Assembly: GCF_914767665.1 (NCBI RefSeq)
Contig: NC_059504.1
Span: 42,439,720-42,503,719 of the forward strand
Direction of reading: 5' to 3'
Origin: Harmonia axyridis
Taxonomy: Eukaryota; Arthropoda; Insecta; Coleoptera; Coccinellidae
Length of the DNA stretch: 64,000 nt
This document shows positions 21,801 to 33,569 of the stretch, one piece after another. The notes beneath the pieces were generated by a model. The model worked only from the letters and a program-made list of their open reading frames with translations, ran no database searches and was not told where the DNA came from. The number at the start of each line of letters is the position of its first letter. Position 1 is the first letter of the stretch. The translations under genes and the position numbers were made by a program.

Positions 21801-22782
21801 ACTTATTGTGTTACGATCTAACCGACAAAGAAACTGCAACACCCAGAAGGAGCTGTTCAAATTCAATTTTTTTTTTGTTATAACATAGAGTGTATAGCAA
21901 GGAGTAAATTACAGAATTTGGAGAAAAAATCGTGAAAGTATTTCCATGTAAACAATTTTTGTTAATTTAATGTTGTAGTCTTTTTTTGCAAGTTTTTTTA
22001 ATTTTACAACAAACCAGCTGTTCGAGGAGATCCAAAGTCGATGTTTAGTTGTTATTAAAATACCTAAAACACGTGTACGCGGAATTTATCGCCAGCTAAG
22101 TGCATTTGAAAGAGGTCGAATTATTGGTCTACGGGAGGCGAGGTTGTCATTTCGAGAAATCGCTAACCGCAGGAACAGAAATCCAACGTGGTTTGATAAT
22201 AACAAAAATCGAAGAAGAGTATGCACCAGACGTCGAATAGGAACAAATAAAATTCAGGATCCACGTCTAAGACTTATGGCCATTAGAGACCGATTTGCGA
22301 CAACTCGATCTTTGGCTGATGAGTGGTTAGGAGAACAAGGCCATCCTGTAACTATCCGAACGGTTTACTGTCGGATAAGGTCTTTTGGACTGCAGCATTA
22401 TCGACCCCATCTTGTGTTACCTCTGACGGTTGAGCATCGCCGGCAACGATTACAGTGGTGCAGAGCTCGTCAACATTGGAATGTGGAATGGCATCAGGTC
22501 GTCTTTCCTTGGGTGCACATGACTGAAGATGGGGTTAGACGACGTCGGGGAGAAAGATGTGGACCTCAGTTTGATGTAGAGCGTCATGTTCACCGGGCAG
22601 TAACCGTTATGGTATGGGGTGATATTGCATATGCAGGTAGGCTACCTTTAGACTTCATTCGAGGTTTCATGACTGCGCTGCGTTACCTTCAAGAAATAGT
22701 GGAGCTATATGTTCTCCATTACCTTAACTATCACGAGAATCCAATATTTCAATAAGATAATGCCCAACCTACCAAAAAAGTA
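21801..22782 (+). mobile_element. Tc1-like element, copy 2, 3'-truncated
   Basis: It starts CTTATTGTGTTACG, directly after the cut end of copy 1 in the same orientation. The 5' UTR is followed by the transposase up to the second catalytic block, after which homology stops at about 22782. No right TIR is present. Confidence 0.75.
22060..22782 (+). pseudogene. Tc1-like transposase, truncated before the catalytic core ends
   Basis: The start codon is ATA instead of ATG (22060). The first part reads PKTRVRGIYRQLSAFERG and GLREARLSFREIANRRNRN (helix-turn-helix). The 204-codon frame from 22144 has RDRFATTRSLADEWLGEQGH, RRQRLQWCRARQHWNVEWHQ, VVFPWVHMTEDG, where the family has a VFSDESRF-type block (first catalytic Asp lost), and RHVHRAVTVMVWGDIAY. 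It ends NPIFQ and a stop where QQDNARPH is expected; DNAQP follows and the rest is missing. It is inactive. Confidence 0.8.
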
Positions 22783-23457
22783 CCATATATCGAGAATATG
22801 CAATGGTGAAATCCACCTAAAAAACACAAAGTGTTCTGTGGACAAAGATACAGGAGATTTTATTTATTTATGAACACTATATGGAGAAATAAACATCTGA
22901 ACATAAAAATGAAAGCAAGAATTTATAAGAGTACCATAAAACCCATCATGACCTATACGGCTGAAACCAGACCAGACACTTCGAAGACAAGGCGTATGCT
23001 AGAAACAGCGGAAAAAATTTTCTATGACAGAGAAAGGTGTGATGACATCAGAAATCTGTGTGAAATGGAGAAAATCGGAGAGTGGATAGACAACAGAAAG
23101 GAAGAATGGAACGCACACATAGAAAGAATGGGGCAAGACAGAATGGTGAAGAAGGCAAGAGATGAATAACATCTAGGAAGGAGAAGTGTCGGTCGAGCCA
23201 GAAAGAGATGAAGCGATAACTTACGCACCGAATAGAGACATCATCGATGAAGAACAGGCTCCAAGCCTATGTCAAAGAGGGAAGAAGAAGAAGGAAAAAA
23301 AATATCTTTTCAATACTATTTTCATCATTATTTTATTGTAAGACTTTGTAATCAAACAGTGTTTGATTTGTACAAACTCAAGCAAAGTGAACAAGAAAAC
23401 GACGATTGGCCAGGTTATCGAATCATACCCCTATGTGATCTATAAACCAAGCCAACA
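22783..23457 (-). mobile_element. Fragments of diverged LTR family 2 around a retrotransposon piece
   Basis: 22786-22816 (TATCGAGAATATGCAATGG) matches the LTR piece near 13860. 23290-23457 matches 15310-15451 and ends CCAAGCCAACA. The two LTR pieces are in the same order as in the LTR at 13548-15451, and a non-LTR fragment lies between them. Confidence 0.45.
22826..23275 (+). pseudogene. RTE-like endonuclease-reverse transcriptase, C-terminal end
   Basis: A frame of 112 codons reads IWRNKHLNIKMKARIYKSTI, KPIMTYTAETRPDTSKTRRM and a shortened link to DRERCDDIRNLCEMEKIGEW. It continues IDNRKEEWNAHIERMGQDRM. Another frame then gives LGRRSVGRARKR. These are the last 150 residues of the endonuclease-reverse transcriptase family common in insects. 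The shortened link is an internal deletion of about 10-15 residues. Confidence 0.8.
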
Positions 23458-24088
23458 TTATGATGAAATGATGTGATTACAAAACGATCGCTCAGAAACT
23501 AAGGTCTCCATCAAACCTTACACAATCAACCAAAGAAAACATCCAATTTCCAAGTCGATTTCTAAGGGCGTCGGACAGTCGTAGGTGGGCGAAATTCCAA
23601 TGATTATTTTCCACCCCTTTCCTGCCAGAACTCGGATAGTATGACGCGCCAGAAAATTATTGGCTTTCGCTGATAAAAACAAAGTTTGCCTGAAAGCTTT
23701 TACTCTTTGCGGAAGCTTTTTCGGTGATCGTTCATCGATAAAATATCAGATGTCCAGGAATGTTGGGAAAAAGGTCACGGAATATATTGGTCAACTCTCA
23801 CTTGGCATCAGCGCCCATGTTATTTTCGTCCCAAAATAGGCCTCGTGTTGTTGAATGGATGCGGTGTTTGTTGCGAAATGGCGAAAGCGCCGGTCATTAG
23901 ATACGTTAATGTTCCGCATCGTTTCGAATCGCGAACTAAAAAATAGTTATTCGGGTAATAAACGGTGCGTTTGCACTAAGCCATATGAATATAATGATGT
24001 CACACACTGATGGTGCTCAACGCAGTTTACGACCGATGTGAATGAAAAACCTGTACGAACAAAAACCATTTTTGATGTTGTTGAAAAA
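23458..24088. other. Repeat-poor stretch, no gene recognised
   Basis: Base composition is more balanced than in the flanks, and the stretch matches nothing else in the window. There is no recognisable reading frame. It could be unique intronic or intergenic DNA. Confidence 0.45.
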
Positions 24089-24090
24089 TA

Positions 24091-24774
24091 CAGGGTGTTT
24101 CTGAATTGGAGGTACAAATTCAAATGACGGAGTTCTCATTTTAAGAAAAAAGTCCTATAAAAATGGGACCGCAAACGCTTTGTTTTCGAGATACAGGCTG
24201 TTAAAGTTTGTATTTTTTTAAGTTTTTTTCTCATAGCACCTTTTCTTCACAAGATATTCAAATTAAATTTGATATAAATATTTCAATTCAAAGTTTTCAT
24301 CATTTGAAGTGCTAATTTTCAATGAAGATATTTAGAATGATATTTTTTCTGGAATAGAGCCCACTTCTTTCGTCCAGAACTTTTTTTTTATGAACCACTG
24401 ATAGTTAGACAATTGTGAAAAGAAAATTTGGTCTGGTACTACACTTTTTGGTTTCTTGTAGTTTTGTCGTATTTGTTACCGATTTCGAGAAAAAGTTCCA
24501 AACATTCTTTAGTAATACTCAGGAAAATTCAATTCGTTATGAAGATCCAGTTAGTAAGTTGTGATGAATAAATTTATTATAAGTTTTGGTACTTATTTAT
24601 CAAATTTGTAGCAGAGATTAATGAAGATTCGATGAACTGGTATAATCGTCACAAAAAAAATTGGGCTACAACACCCTGTATTCTGAAAATACTTATTTAT
24701 ACGACTTTTTCTTCTTGAAATCATCCAAAAATTAGTCTCATTTTACCTTGTTTTTCCAATTTGGGAACACCCTG
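24091..24774 (+). mobile_element. CAGGGTG-type non-autonomous element (family F), copy 1
   Basis: TA at 24089-24090 and 24775-24776. Left end CAGGGTGTTTCTGAATTGG, right end CCAATTTGGGAACACCCTG, inverted repeats of about 20 bp. It contains TTTTCGAGATACAGG near the left end. Related copies lie at 41205-41868 and 46455-47148. No coding frame. Confidence 0.65.
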
Positions 24775-24776
24775 TA

Positions 24777-26830
24777 TAAGAACGTTATGATTACTTTTGA
24801 AGTGTTACTTTGCACCGTGATTTTTGGGTTTATTGTACCCCCATTCACAAGTGCACCATCTAAAACTTACTTCCCAATTCCAAAGTTTTGATGAATTCCA
24901 GTATCTGAGATGCCTTCTGAGAAGTTACATCCCTACTCCAATAAATTTCTGATCCGAAGCATTTTTTACACTGGCTTACAATGGTGGGTCGTTACATCAT
25001 CAAGTGGTCAGTAGTTTATTGTCCCTCATCATATGCAGTGCACTGTAAGCAAGTCAGTGAGGAGGTCCTTACTGAGATCCGAATACTTTTTGGATCCTGC
25101 AGAACTGAAGTTCTTACTTTTGGAATGATCCACCCCTGGAAAATTCCGCCAAATTATTTCTCTTTCGATTTCAATGTCGAGTTTTCGACATAATCCAGCT
25201 CTATTAATCTTATGGCAGACAGTGAAGATGATCTCCAATATACAGTGTGTTTCATTTTATACCGGACAAACCTAGATAGTCATGTAGATAACACCGGGAG
25301 AATCATTTTTGCCCTATAACATATACCTCGTTTTCGAAGCATAGGCGAGATACAGGGTGTGCAACGTCATTTCTGACCAATATTCTATTGAGTGTGGTCA
25401 GTTATGTAAAACCTTTGAAGTTACGATTTTTGGTAAAAGCATAGTTTTTTGAGTGCTCAATTCAGAAAGGGTAAAGAACCTTGAAAAAAAAAAAAAAAAG
25501 GCGGAAAACCTGCTTCATTTGAAATTTTTTCCTCGGTTGTCAAATTGAATTTCATTTTCTAAATCAACTCATTTTTCTAAGAATTTCTGTGAGAAAATTT
25601 TTTCAAAAATCGAACAAACATTTTTTTTTGGTTGACGGTTTTCCCCATGTTCCTCACTTTACCTTGCCAGACTACTGCCCATATAAGTAAGTATTGGTCT
25701 CACAATAATGACATACATTACAACGTAGCTGAGTACCTATTCAAGTATAAAGCATCAAAGCATCATTACTAGTGCAAGCACACATCGTCAGCAATTTTAG
25801 GATTTGAGCCAAAAATGACGTTTGAATTGTCATGGAAGAACTCATAGAGAAATTCAATTCTGTCTATTTGGACTTCATCAGTAACAAAAATCTACAAAGC
25901 AAGTGATTTAAGATATGGTTTTCAAATTATATCCATCTGATATATTATGTCTTTCCAATCACCTAAATCACTGATTTAATAGTATTGAAACTTAGTAGTT
26001 TGTTCCACAAGCGTACTAGAATAATTTTTTTCAAAAATAAAAGAATCCCTGTCCGGTTCTGTTTCGACATTCACTGAAGTTCAGTAAAAAAAATTTGGTC
26101 TCAATAGATATACATTAGTTGTTTTTTTTTCGAATGTTACATGTTCTTAGTTTCTAGCCATATAGAGTAAGCAGAAAATTATCTTTCATATTCCACATTC
26201 TTGTATACGCCAGTCAGCTTGAAATTTCATTTAGAAGCAGGTAATCTTCTGGATTCACTTATCCCAGGATGAAATCCAGAGTTTCATCAGCATTCATCTA
26301 CAAAAACTTTGTTCGAGTCACCATTGCAAAGACCCGTCCTAAGCCCACTTTCATTACAAATTATGAATGGATTTAACTGGATTATTCCCAGCGAGGAATT
26401 CTACGATGTTTCGAAAAAAATTGGAAACCCTAGGGTTTAGTGAAGAATGAAATCTGTCTAGTTATAAATGGAATATTCAAAAGACAAACACCGAGAACAA
26501 AAAATCTTTTTCATGGTAAAAACTCAAACATGGCCTTGTACAATTTTGAATTCAATTCGAGAGAATGTGTCAACTTCTTATGATGATTACGGCTATTACA
26601 CTTGCATTAAAATTGAAATTTATTTTGGAGTATTTTTCAATTTCATAATCAGGTCTTTTTTTCCCACTTCATTTCAAATATTATCTAAAAATGTTACAGG
26701 AATTTTTTATTCGACAGTAAATTGTTTTCAATTTGACGTAATCAGATTTCGTATCCAACGTTTCGTGCTCTCTGGGCCACCCTCAACCTCATTTTTTTCG
26801 ATACGGACCTGTATATCTTATTTGAAATAA
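24777..26830. other. No gene recognised; isolated CAGGGTG-like termini
   Basis: Mostly AT-rich. There is a run of 16 A near 25484-25499. Single termini such as ATACAGGGTGTGCAACG at 25351 have no clear partner. A 120-codon frame at 26468-26830 is very rich in Phe and Ile and looks like chance. Confidence 0.45.
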
Positions 26831-27028
26831 AGTGGGAAAAAAAGAAAAATCAAAATGACAGAATTTACTTTTCTTATGATATCTCAATAACCGGCCCTAA
26901 TAATCTCGATTTGTTTGAACTGCTTGATAATGCTTCTATGCATGCAACTTTTTCTTCATTTGACCGACCTTCTAACTCTTATGGTTTAAAAGTTACCATA
27001 CAATCCCATTGAAAAAGTGGCCACCCTG
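26830..27028 (-). mobile_element. One end of a CAGGGTGGCC-type MITE
   Basis: Read on the minus strand from 27028 it begins CAGGGTGGCCACTTTTTCAA and has TA outside. It contains a GAGATATCATAAGAAAAG motif. The other terminus was not found, so the extent is approximate. Confidence 0.35.
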
Positions 27029-27043
27029 TATATGTATGGGGTT

Positions 27044-27089
27044 TATCTAAAAATAAAAAACAAATTCGAAATATAGGCAACATTCCTAT
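27044..27089. repeat. Terminal fragment of the 18334-type element
   Basis: GGGGTTTATCTA, then AGGCAACATTCCTATT, matches the right end of the element at 18334-18940. Only about 45 bp are shared. Confidence 0.5.
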
Positions 27090-27796
27090 TCTCTATGATT
27101 CTATTTAAGCGTTCAACATAAAATTTCGCTTGATGTAGTCTTTCTTTTTATAGATTCTATCCAAATTTCAACCAAAGTGGATTTGTAGTTACGGAAGTAT
27201 TCAGTATTAAGTTTTTTTTCAATATTCTCTTGAATTTTTTTGGTTCCTTTGATATGATCAACCTGAAATTTGGAACGGTCATTCAATCTTCACTTCCTCA
27301 ACATGAAATTTTGCAAAAGGCTTTATTTCAAACCTGCAGATTAGGAATCATAAGAACACAAAAGTTTTAACGCCCATATGTCATGTAAAACTCCTTGTAA
27401 CATTTGAAATCCTTTATAATAAATTATGATTGATGGTATATCTCAAGGCTGTACCATAAATTCGAATGAATAATTCATATTTTCATTTGGTTGTCCAATA
27501 TCCGGTACCTCATCGAGATGAGAGAATTTTAAGTCAAAATATAGAACCTGGACAAATTCAAAATTCGATTATACTTTCCCTGATTCACCCTTCTCCTTAA
27601 CCTTCAATTTTCTCCATCAACCCTCAACTGATTTTTCCCGCCACTCCCCTAATCCATTTTATCCTGTCCACCCAACCGATCTGTACAGCATATATTTAAT
27701 GAACTCGGAGAATTAACGCTTCAAATTAAATTAACCGATCAAGGTAATTAGTTTATCTGGCGTTAAATGAACGGTGAGACCCAGATAGTATGCTGA
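27090..27796. other. No gene recognised
   Basis: AT-rich to 27600. The part at 27600-27790 is more pyrimidine-rich and unique, and contains GGTAATTAG and repeated AAATTAA cores. Confidence 0.45.
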
Positions 27797-28081
27797 CTAG
27801 GCTTCGATCTTCCGCCAGCCTGTTGTGCAGCCCTGGGGACATTTCACGATGTTCATCACGACTTGGTAACTTAGTTCTGATTCCAGACAGTTTGATGATC
27901 CGTCATGATTGGAGTTCTGTATCAAGTTGGATGTAGAAAGTGAATGGGAATCGACCTGAATTAACATTAAACTTGCGGTTAACTCCTGTAACAGTTGCAT
28001 GACCTCAGATGTCAGCTTGATGTGATACTTGATTGTTGTATTTAGAACTGGACCACATAACCCTATACATCTTCGTATCAA
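27797..28081 (-). CDS. Unidentified open frame, 94 codons, possible exon
   Basis: A frame stays open on the minus strand with balanced composition, unlike its flanks: KLTSEVMQLLQELTASLMLI, then LSTSNLIQNSNHDGSSNCLE, then YQVVMNIVKCPQGCTTGWRK. It opens without an ATG (TTG at the edge), so it could be an internal exon or part of an unrecognised mobile element. Four cysteines in the second half could suggest an extracellular domain. I do not recognise the family. Confidence 0.25.
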   Translation of the reverse strand: MIRRCIGLCGPVLNTTIKYHIKLTSEVMQLLQELTASLMLIQVDSHSLSTSNLIQNSNHDGSSNCLESELSYQVVMNIVKCPQGCTTGWRKIEA

Positions 28082-28224
28082 AAGGAATTATATACTGCTC
28101 CACAAAATTTTTTTCAACAATTTTTTGAATATGATACATTCAAATATTCACTCACTTATCTAAATCATTTTTTGCCTATTCCTTCACGAGTTTCACAGTT
28201 TCAGTTGATGATTTATTTTTAGTA

Positions 28225-28530
28225 TTTATAGTACAAATTCAGTTCACTCAAAAAATTGAAAAAATAAAGTTCAGTAAAGAGTACTTATGGCCACCTCGAA
28301 TATCTACCACAACTTGACAACGCTTTCGCATACTCTCGATCAGATTGTTGAGGTAGCTTTAATAAATTTCTGTCCAGAGTTGTGGTAAAAGTCGTCTGAG
28401 TTCTTGAAGCATGTAAGGAAACATTATCAAAGGAGGAGCAATTAAACCATAAATGAACATTGGGTGGACTAGAATCGGCAATTTTTAAAACGGTCACAAA
28501 ATTTTTGAAATTCCTCAACTTTTGTGAAGC
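28225..28530 (-). pseudogene. Tc1/Tc3-like transposase, C-terminal end
   Basis: One minus-strand frame gives ELRRLLPQLWTEIY, a stop, and then SYLNNLIESMRKRCQVVVDI followed by RGGHKYS, the closing helix and GGHTKY-type end shared by Tc1-like transposases. The catalytic core is absent and a stop interrupts the piece. No TIR was found. Confidence 0.7.
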
Positions 28531-28610
28531 AGTATATTTGATCGTTTTCGTTTTAGATATAATGGAAAAGTGTGCAAATTGAAAGCGAAACCTTATATGT
28601 TATTCTATTA

Positions 28611-28658
28611 GAAATATAAAGATATTGATACTAGGAAATATAAAGATATTGATACTAG
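28611..28658 (+). repeat. Perfect 24-bp tandem duplication
   Basis: Two identical 24-bp units beginning GAAATATAAAGATATTG and ending ACTAG, at 28611-28634 and 28635-28658. Confidence 0.9.
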
Positions 28659-29274
28659 GATTTGAATATATTTATGACGAATTCAATCGAACAAAATTTC
28701 TCTTACCGAAAAAGTCTAAATTGCGCATTTTTCATGTAATACAGTTCTGAAAACAGTACGATTTAATATTATAGATATCCAATATGAGGAACAAATTAGT
28801 TGAATGAAGATTGGATATCTATGTATAGTCACTATTTCCTTATAAATTCATCCTTTCCTATTTTCGTAAAAGACCTCGAAAAATTTTGATAACCAAGAAT
28901 TTTTTGAGCTTCATACAGCCCTTTCCATCAGCAATATTCCTGAAGATTTCCTATAATGGAAAACCTCACTGGAACGTATTAATTACTGCTTCTTTCCAAC
29001 CCTCTTCCTTTCAATCCGGCTCGGTTCCTTAGATCTTGTATCTCCCATAGTCTCTTTTGTGTGTATGGAGCAGTAAAGAACAGACCTCAATTATTTCCTT
29101 TCAGAACATTCAATGCCGTACACACAGTGAACACTCTTCCTTTCATCGGCAGAGTGAATGCTGAAAAAAGATAACAGATTAATTTGTCATGCTGAAAAAT
29201 TGACAATATGCCTTCATATTGAAATTTTTTTGACGGTTCTAACAAACAATCAAACTTTGTCATTTTGTGTCATA
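28659..29274. other. No gene recognised
   Basis: AT-rich unique sequence leading into the tandem array. Confidence 0.5.
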
Positions 29275-30367
29275 TGAGAAAGTACTAGGTACATAAAACG
29301 TAGTATGCTACTTCATTGATTTAATTTTTTGATTAATTAATCCGATTTGTCTTCCTTCTGAGATTTCATATCTAATGAAAATATTGTTGTAAATTAATAA
29401 GCACGATCGATAAAATGTCTAATCAAACTGTAATCCCACATCAAGTCTGAAGAGTTCACAATGAGAGGTCATTTCCTGAATGCATAAATTCCAGAAAAAA
29501 AGCATCCAATTCAATAAAAACGCACATATGTTTCTCCATATTTCACTCAGTGAGGAAAAGCGAATTCATAACTCCGTTAGGAATAACGTATTGCATCGAA
29601 AAATTGTTGTCAATTACACGAGCATCACTAGCTATCCGTTTACCTCTTATTGTTGTGTTCATTTATTCATCTACTTCTTCATTTATTTATTATTTTAGAA
29701 ATTTTTATCGTTACCTTCTGTTTTAGCCCTTTTTGAGTTATTATGATGTTTAGTTTTGGCAACATCGCGTATTCTAGGAATATCAAGACGAATGTTTTGT
29801 TAGATTATTAATGAGATGTATGGTTATCGGAAAGAAAAGTTAAAGTTTGGTAGTATACAGTTTTCGGTGGTAAATATAACGGTTTTGGATTCATTCACGG
29901 ACATTTTAAATATATTAAGATTACAGTTCATTAGAAGGACAGTTTGCATTGTATAAATCCCATTTTGTTCCATTTCAATCCTTTACCCTGTTCCCTTACA
30001 TCCTTATACTGTGCTGTGTGGAAGCAGAGAGCATTTTGTATTGGTAAGTCTATTATAACATCATTTTTATTGGTTCAAATAGGGAAAATGCTTCTTTAAA
30101 ATTATTTCAATAAAATACTATTTGCTGCTGTTTCTTTCTGATTGAATGAAAGCTTGAGTAATTTTATAAATAAATTTTGGTAGTGGATGTGTAATTGAAC
30201 AGCGTATTGTATATCCGAAAATATCAATAATAAAATGTGATCTGCCACTTCATTGATTCAATTTTTTGATTAATTAATCCGTTTTATTTCGTGCCAAATG
30301 GAAACATCATTGGAAATTAATCAGGTCATTCATTAAAATATCCAATCAATCTGTTATTCCATATGAA
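29275..30367 (+). repeat. Array unit 1 (diverged, outer)
   Basis: Linker-like sequence from about 29275, then the core from about 29447 with several substitutions and a one-base insertion (CATAACTCCGTT). Confidence 0.75.
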
Positions 30368-31741
30368 TATAGTTTGCAGAGCTCACAGTGCATGGCTTTT
30401 TCCAGCATGCATAAATTCCAGAGAAAAATCATCCCATTCGATAACAACGCACATATGTTCCTCCATATTTCACTCAGTGAGGAAAAGCGAATTCATAATC
30501 CGTTAGGAATAACGTATTGCATCGGAAAATTGTTGTCAATTACACGAGCATCGTTAGCCATCCGTTTACCTCTTATTAAATCAGCATTCCTCTGCGTTTG
30601 ACATAACCTGGTTGAAAAAATTGCATGAAACGAAAAGAGCGCTAATAAAATCCACTACGATAATGCAACTGGCGGATCCATAAATGGAATAGCAACAAAT
30701 CGGCCCATTATTGAATCTTGTTTATACAATATTCGTATACCTAATATTTTCATATCAATTCATTTCTTTATTCATTCATTTTTCTACTTCTTTATTTATT
30801 TATTATTTTGGAGATCCATATCATTACCTTCTATTGAAGTTATTTCAATTCAATACTATTTGTGCAGTTATATCTATACAGGGTGTGGCGTAATTAATGC
30901 ATAATCCTGTACTGGCAAATAGGGAAGGTCATGGCCGACCAGAAAATGTAAAGTTATGTTCAGTAAAAATATCATAGTTTTCGAGATATCGGACAATTTC
31001 ATTTTTTTCTAAAAAGTGTAAACATGAGGATTATCCTACTTTTTTTTTCTAAATTAAGCAAGATGGTAGGAATTTTGTAGTTTATCTCATAGTACAGCTA
31101 TCTGAGAGTAAAATAAAAAACAATGACCAAAGAAATAACAAGATTTGTGATCTCATCATTGAAATTAGTGAATAAAGGTGCACTTTTTAGAAAAAAATGA
31201 AATTGTCAGATATCTCGAAAACTATGATATTTTTACTGAACATAACTTTACATTTTCTGGTCGGCCATGACCTCTCCTATTCGCCAGTACAGGATTATCC
31301 ATTAATTACGCCACACCCTGTAGATTTTGTAGTTTTATCTATAATCTGTAATTTTATCTATATTGGTATTGTTTTATTTGTGTTTTTGTGTTTCCGCCCA
31401 TATTTCTATTTTTTCTGTTTTTCTGGAATGGCTAATGACCTTGCAGTCAATCTCAAGAGGTAATAAGGAAAATAGCTTCTTTGATGAAATGAATTTGTGT
31501 GAATGGTTTTTTTTTTGATTGAAAAAATTAAGTAACTTTTTGAATAAATTTTGGTAGTGGATGTGTAATTGAACAGCGTATTGTATATCCGGAAATATCA
31601 ATAATAAAATGTGATCTGTCACTTCATTGATTCAATTTTTTGATTAATTAATCTGATTTGATTTCGTGCCAAATGGAAATATCATTGGAAATTAATCAGA
31701 TCATTCATTCAAATATCCAATCAATCTGTTATTCCGTATAC
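30368..31741 (+). repeat. Array unit 2, with a MITE insertion
   Basis: 1374 bp; about 930 bp without the 442-bp element at 30879-31320 and its TA duplication. Confidence 0.9.
30879..31320. mobile_element. MITE with long terminal inverted repeats, in array unit 2
   Basis: Starts CAGGGTGTGGCGTAATTAAT and ends with its reverse complement apart from one base. TA stands at 30877-30878 and 31321-31322. The inverted repeats extend about 140 bp inward and contain CATAGTTTTCGAGATATC. Sister units show the empty site TATATCTATAGATTTTG, which proves the insertion and its TA duplication. No coding capacity. Confidence 0.9.
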
Positions 31742-32654
31742 ATATAGTTTGCAGAGCTAACAGTGAATCGCTCTTCCTGCATGCATGAATTCCAGAGAAA
31801 AATCCTCTCATTCAATAACAACGCACATATGTTTCTCCATATTTCACTCAGCGAGGAAAAGCGAATTCATAATCCGTTAGGAATAACGTATTGCATCGGA
31901 AAATTGTTGTCAATTACACGAGCATCGCTAGCCATCCGTTTACCTCTTATTAAATCAGCATTCCTCTGCGTTTGACATAACCTGGTTGAAAAAATTTGCA
32001 TAAAACGAAAAGAGCGCTAATAAAATCCACTACGATAATGCAACTGGCGGATCCATAAACGGAATAGCAATAAAACGGCCAATTATTGAATCTTGTTCAT
32101 AGAATAATTGTGAGATATTTTCATGTCAATTCATTTTTTCATTCATTTATTCATCTACGTCTTTATTTATTTATTATTTTGAAGATTCATATCATTACCT
32201 TCAATTATAGTTATTTCAATTCAATACTATTTGCTGCTGTTATATCTATAGATTTTGTAGTTTTATCTATTCTCCTATAATTTTATCTTTATATGTGTTT
32301 CGTGTTTCCGCCTGTATTTTTTTTTTCTGTTTTCATGGAATGGCTAATGACCTTGCAGTCAATCTCAAGAGGTAATAAGGAAAATAGCTTCTTTGATGAA
32401 ATGAATTTGTGTGAATGGTTTTTTTTTTTTGATTGAAAAAATTAAGTAACTTCTTGAATAAATTTTGCTAGTGGATGTGTAATTGAACAGCGTCTTGTAT
32501 ATCCGGAAATATCAAATATAAAATGTGATCTGTCACTTCATTGATTCAATTTTTTGAATGATTAATCTGATTCGATTTCGTGCCAAATGGAAATATCATT
32601 GGAAATTAATCAGATCATTCAATAAAAAATCCAATCAATCTGTTATTCCATATA
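31742..32654 (+). repeat. Array unit 3
   Basis: 913 bp, close to units 4-6. Confidence 0.9.
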
Positions 32655-33569
32655 CATATAGTTTGCAGAGCTAACAGTGAATCGCTTTTTCCTGCTTGCA
32701 TGAATTCCAGAGAAAAATCCTCTCATTCAATAACAACGCACATATGTTTCTCCATATTTCACTCAGTGAGGTAAAGCGAATTCATAATCCGTTAGGAATA
32801 ACGTATTGCATCGAAAAATTGTTGTCAATTACACGAGCATCACTATTCATCCGTTTACCTCTCATTAAATCAGCATTCCTCTGCGTTTGACATAACCTGG
32901 TTGAAAAAATTTGCATAAAACGAAAAGAGCGCTAATAAAATCCACTACGATAATGCAACTGGCGGATCCATAAACGGAATAGCAATAAAACGGCCAATTA
33001 TTGAATCTTGTTCATAGAATAATTGTGAGATATTTTCATGTCAATTCATTTTTTCATTCATTTATTCATCTACGTCTTTATTTATTTATTATTTTGAAGA
33101 TTCATATCATTACCTTCAATTATAGTTATTTCAATTCAATACTATTTGCTGCTGTTATATCTATAGATTTTGTAGTTTTATCTATTCTCCTATAATTTTA
33201 TCTTTATATGTGTTTCGTGTTTCCGCCTGTATTTTTTTTTTCTGTTTTCATGGAATGGCTAATGACCTTGCAGTCAATCTCAAGAGGTAATAAGGAAAAT
33301 AGCTTCTTTGATGAAATGAATTTGTGTGAATGGTTTTTTTTTTTTGATTGAAAAAATTAAGTAACTTCTTGAATAAATTTTGCTAGTGGATGTGTAATTG
33401 AACAGCGTCTTGTATATCCGGAAATATCAAATATAAAATGTGATCTGTCACTTCATTGATTCAATTTTTTGAATGATTAATCTGATTCGATTTCGTGCCA
33501 AATGGAAATATCATTGGAAATTAATCAGATCATTCAATAAAAAATCCAATCAATCTGTTATTCCATATA
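32655..33569 (+). repeat. Array unit 4
   Basis: 915 bp; by eye essentially identical to unit 5. Confidence 0.95.

Noticed and set aside
26468..26830. A 120-codon plus-strand frame
   Set aside because: It is dominated by Phe, Ile, Ser and Tyr from AT-rich DNA, with no motif.
31197..31463. An 88-codon frame across the right arm of the MITE
   Set aside because: It crosses the transposon boundary at 31320 and is absent from sister units.
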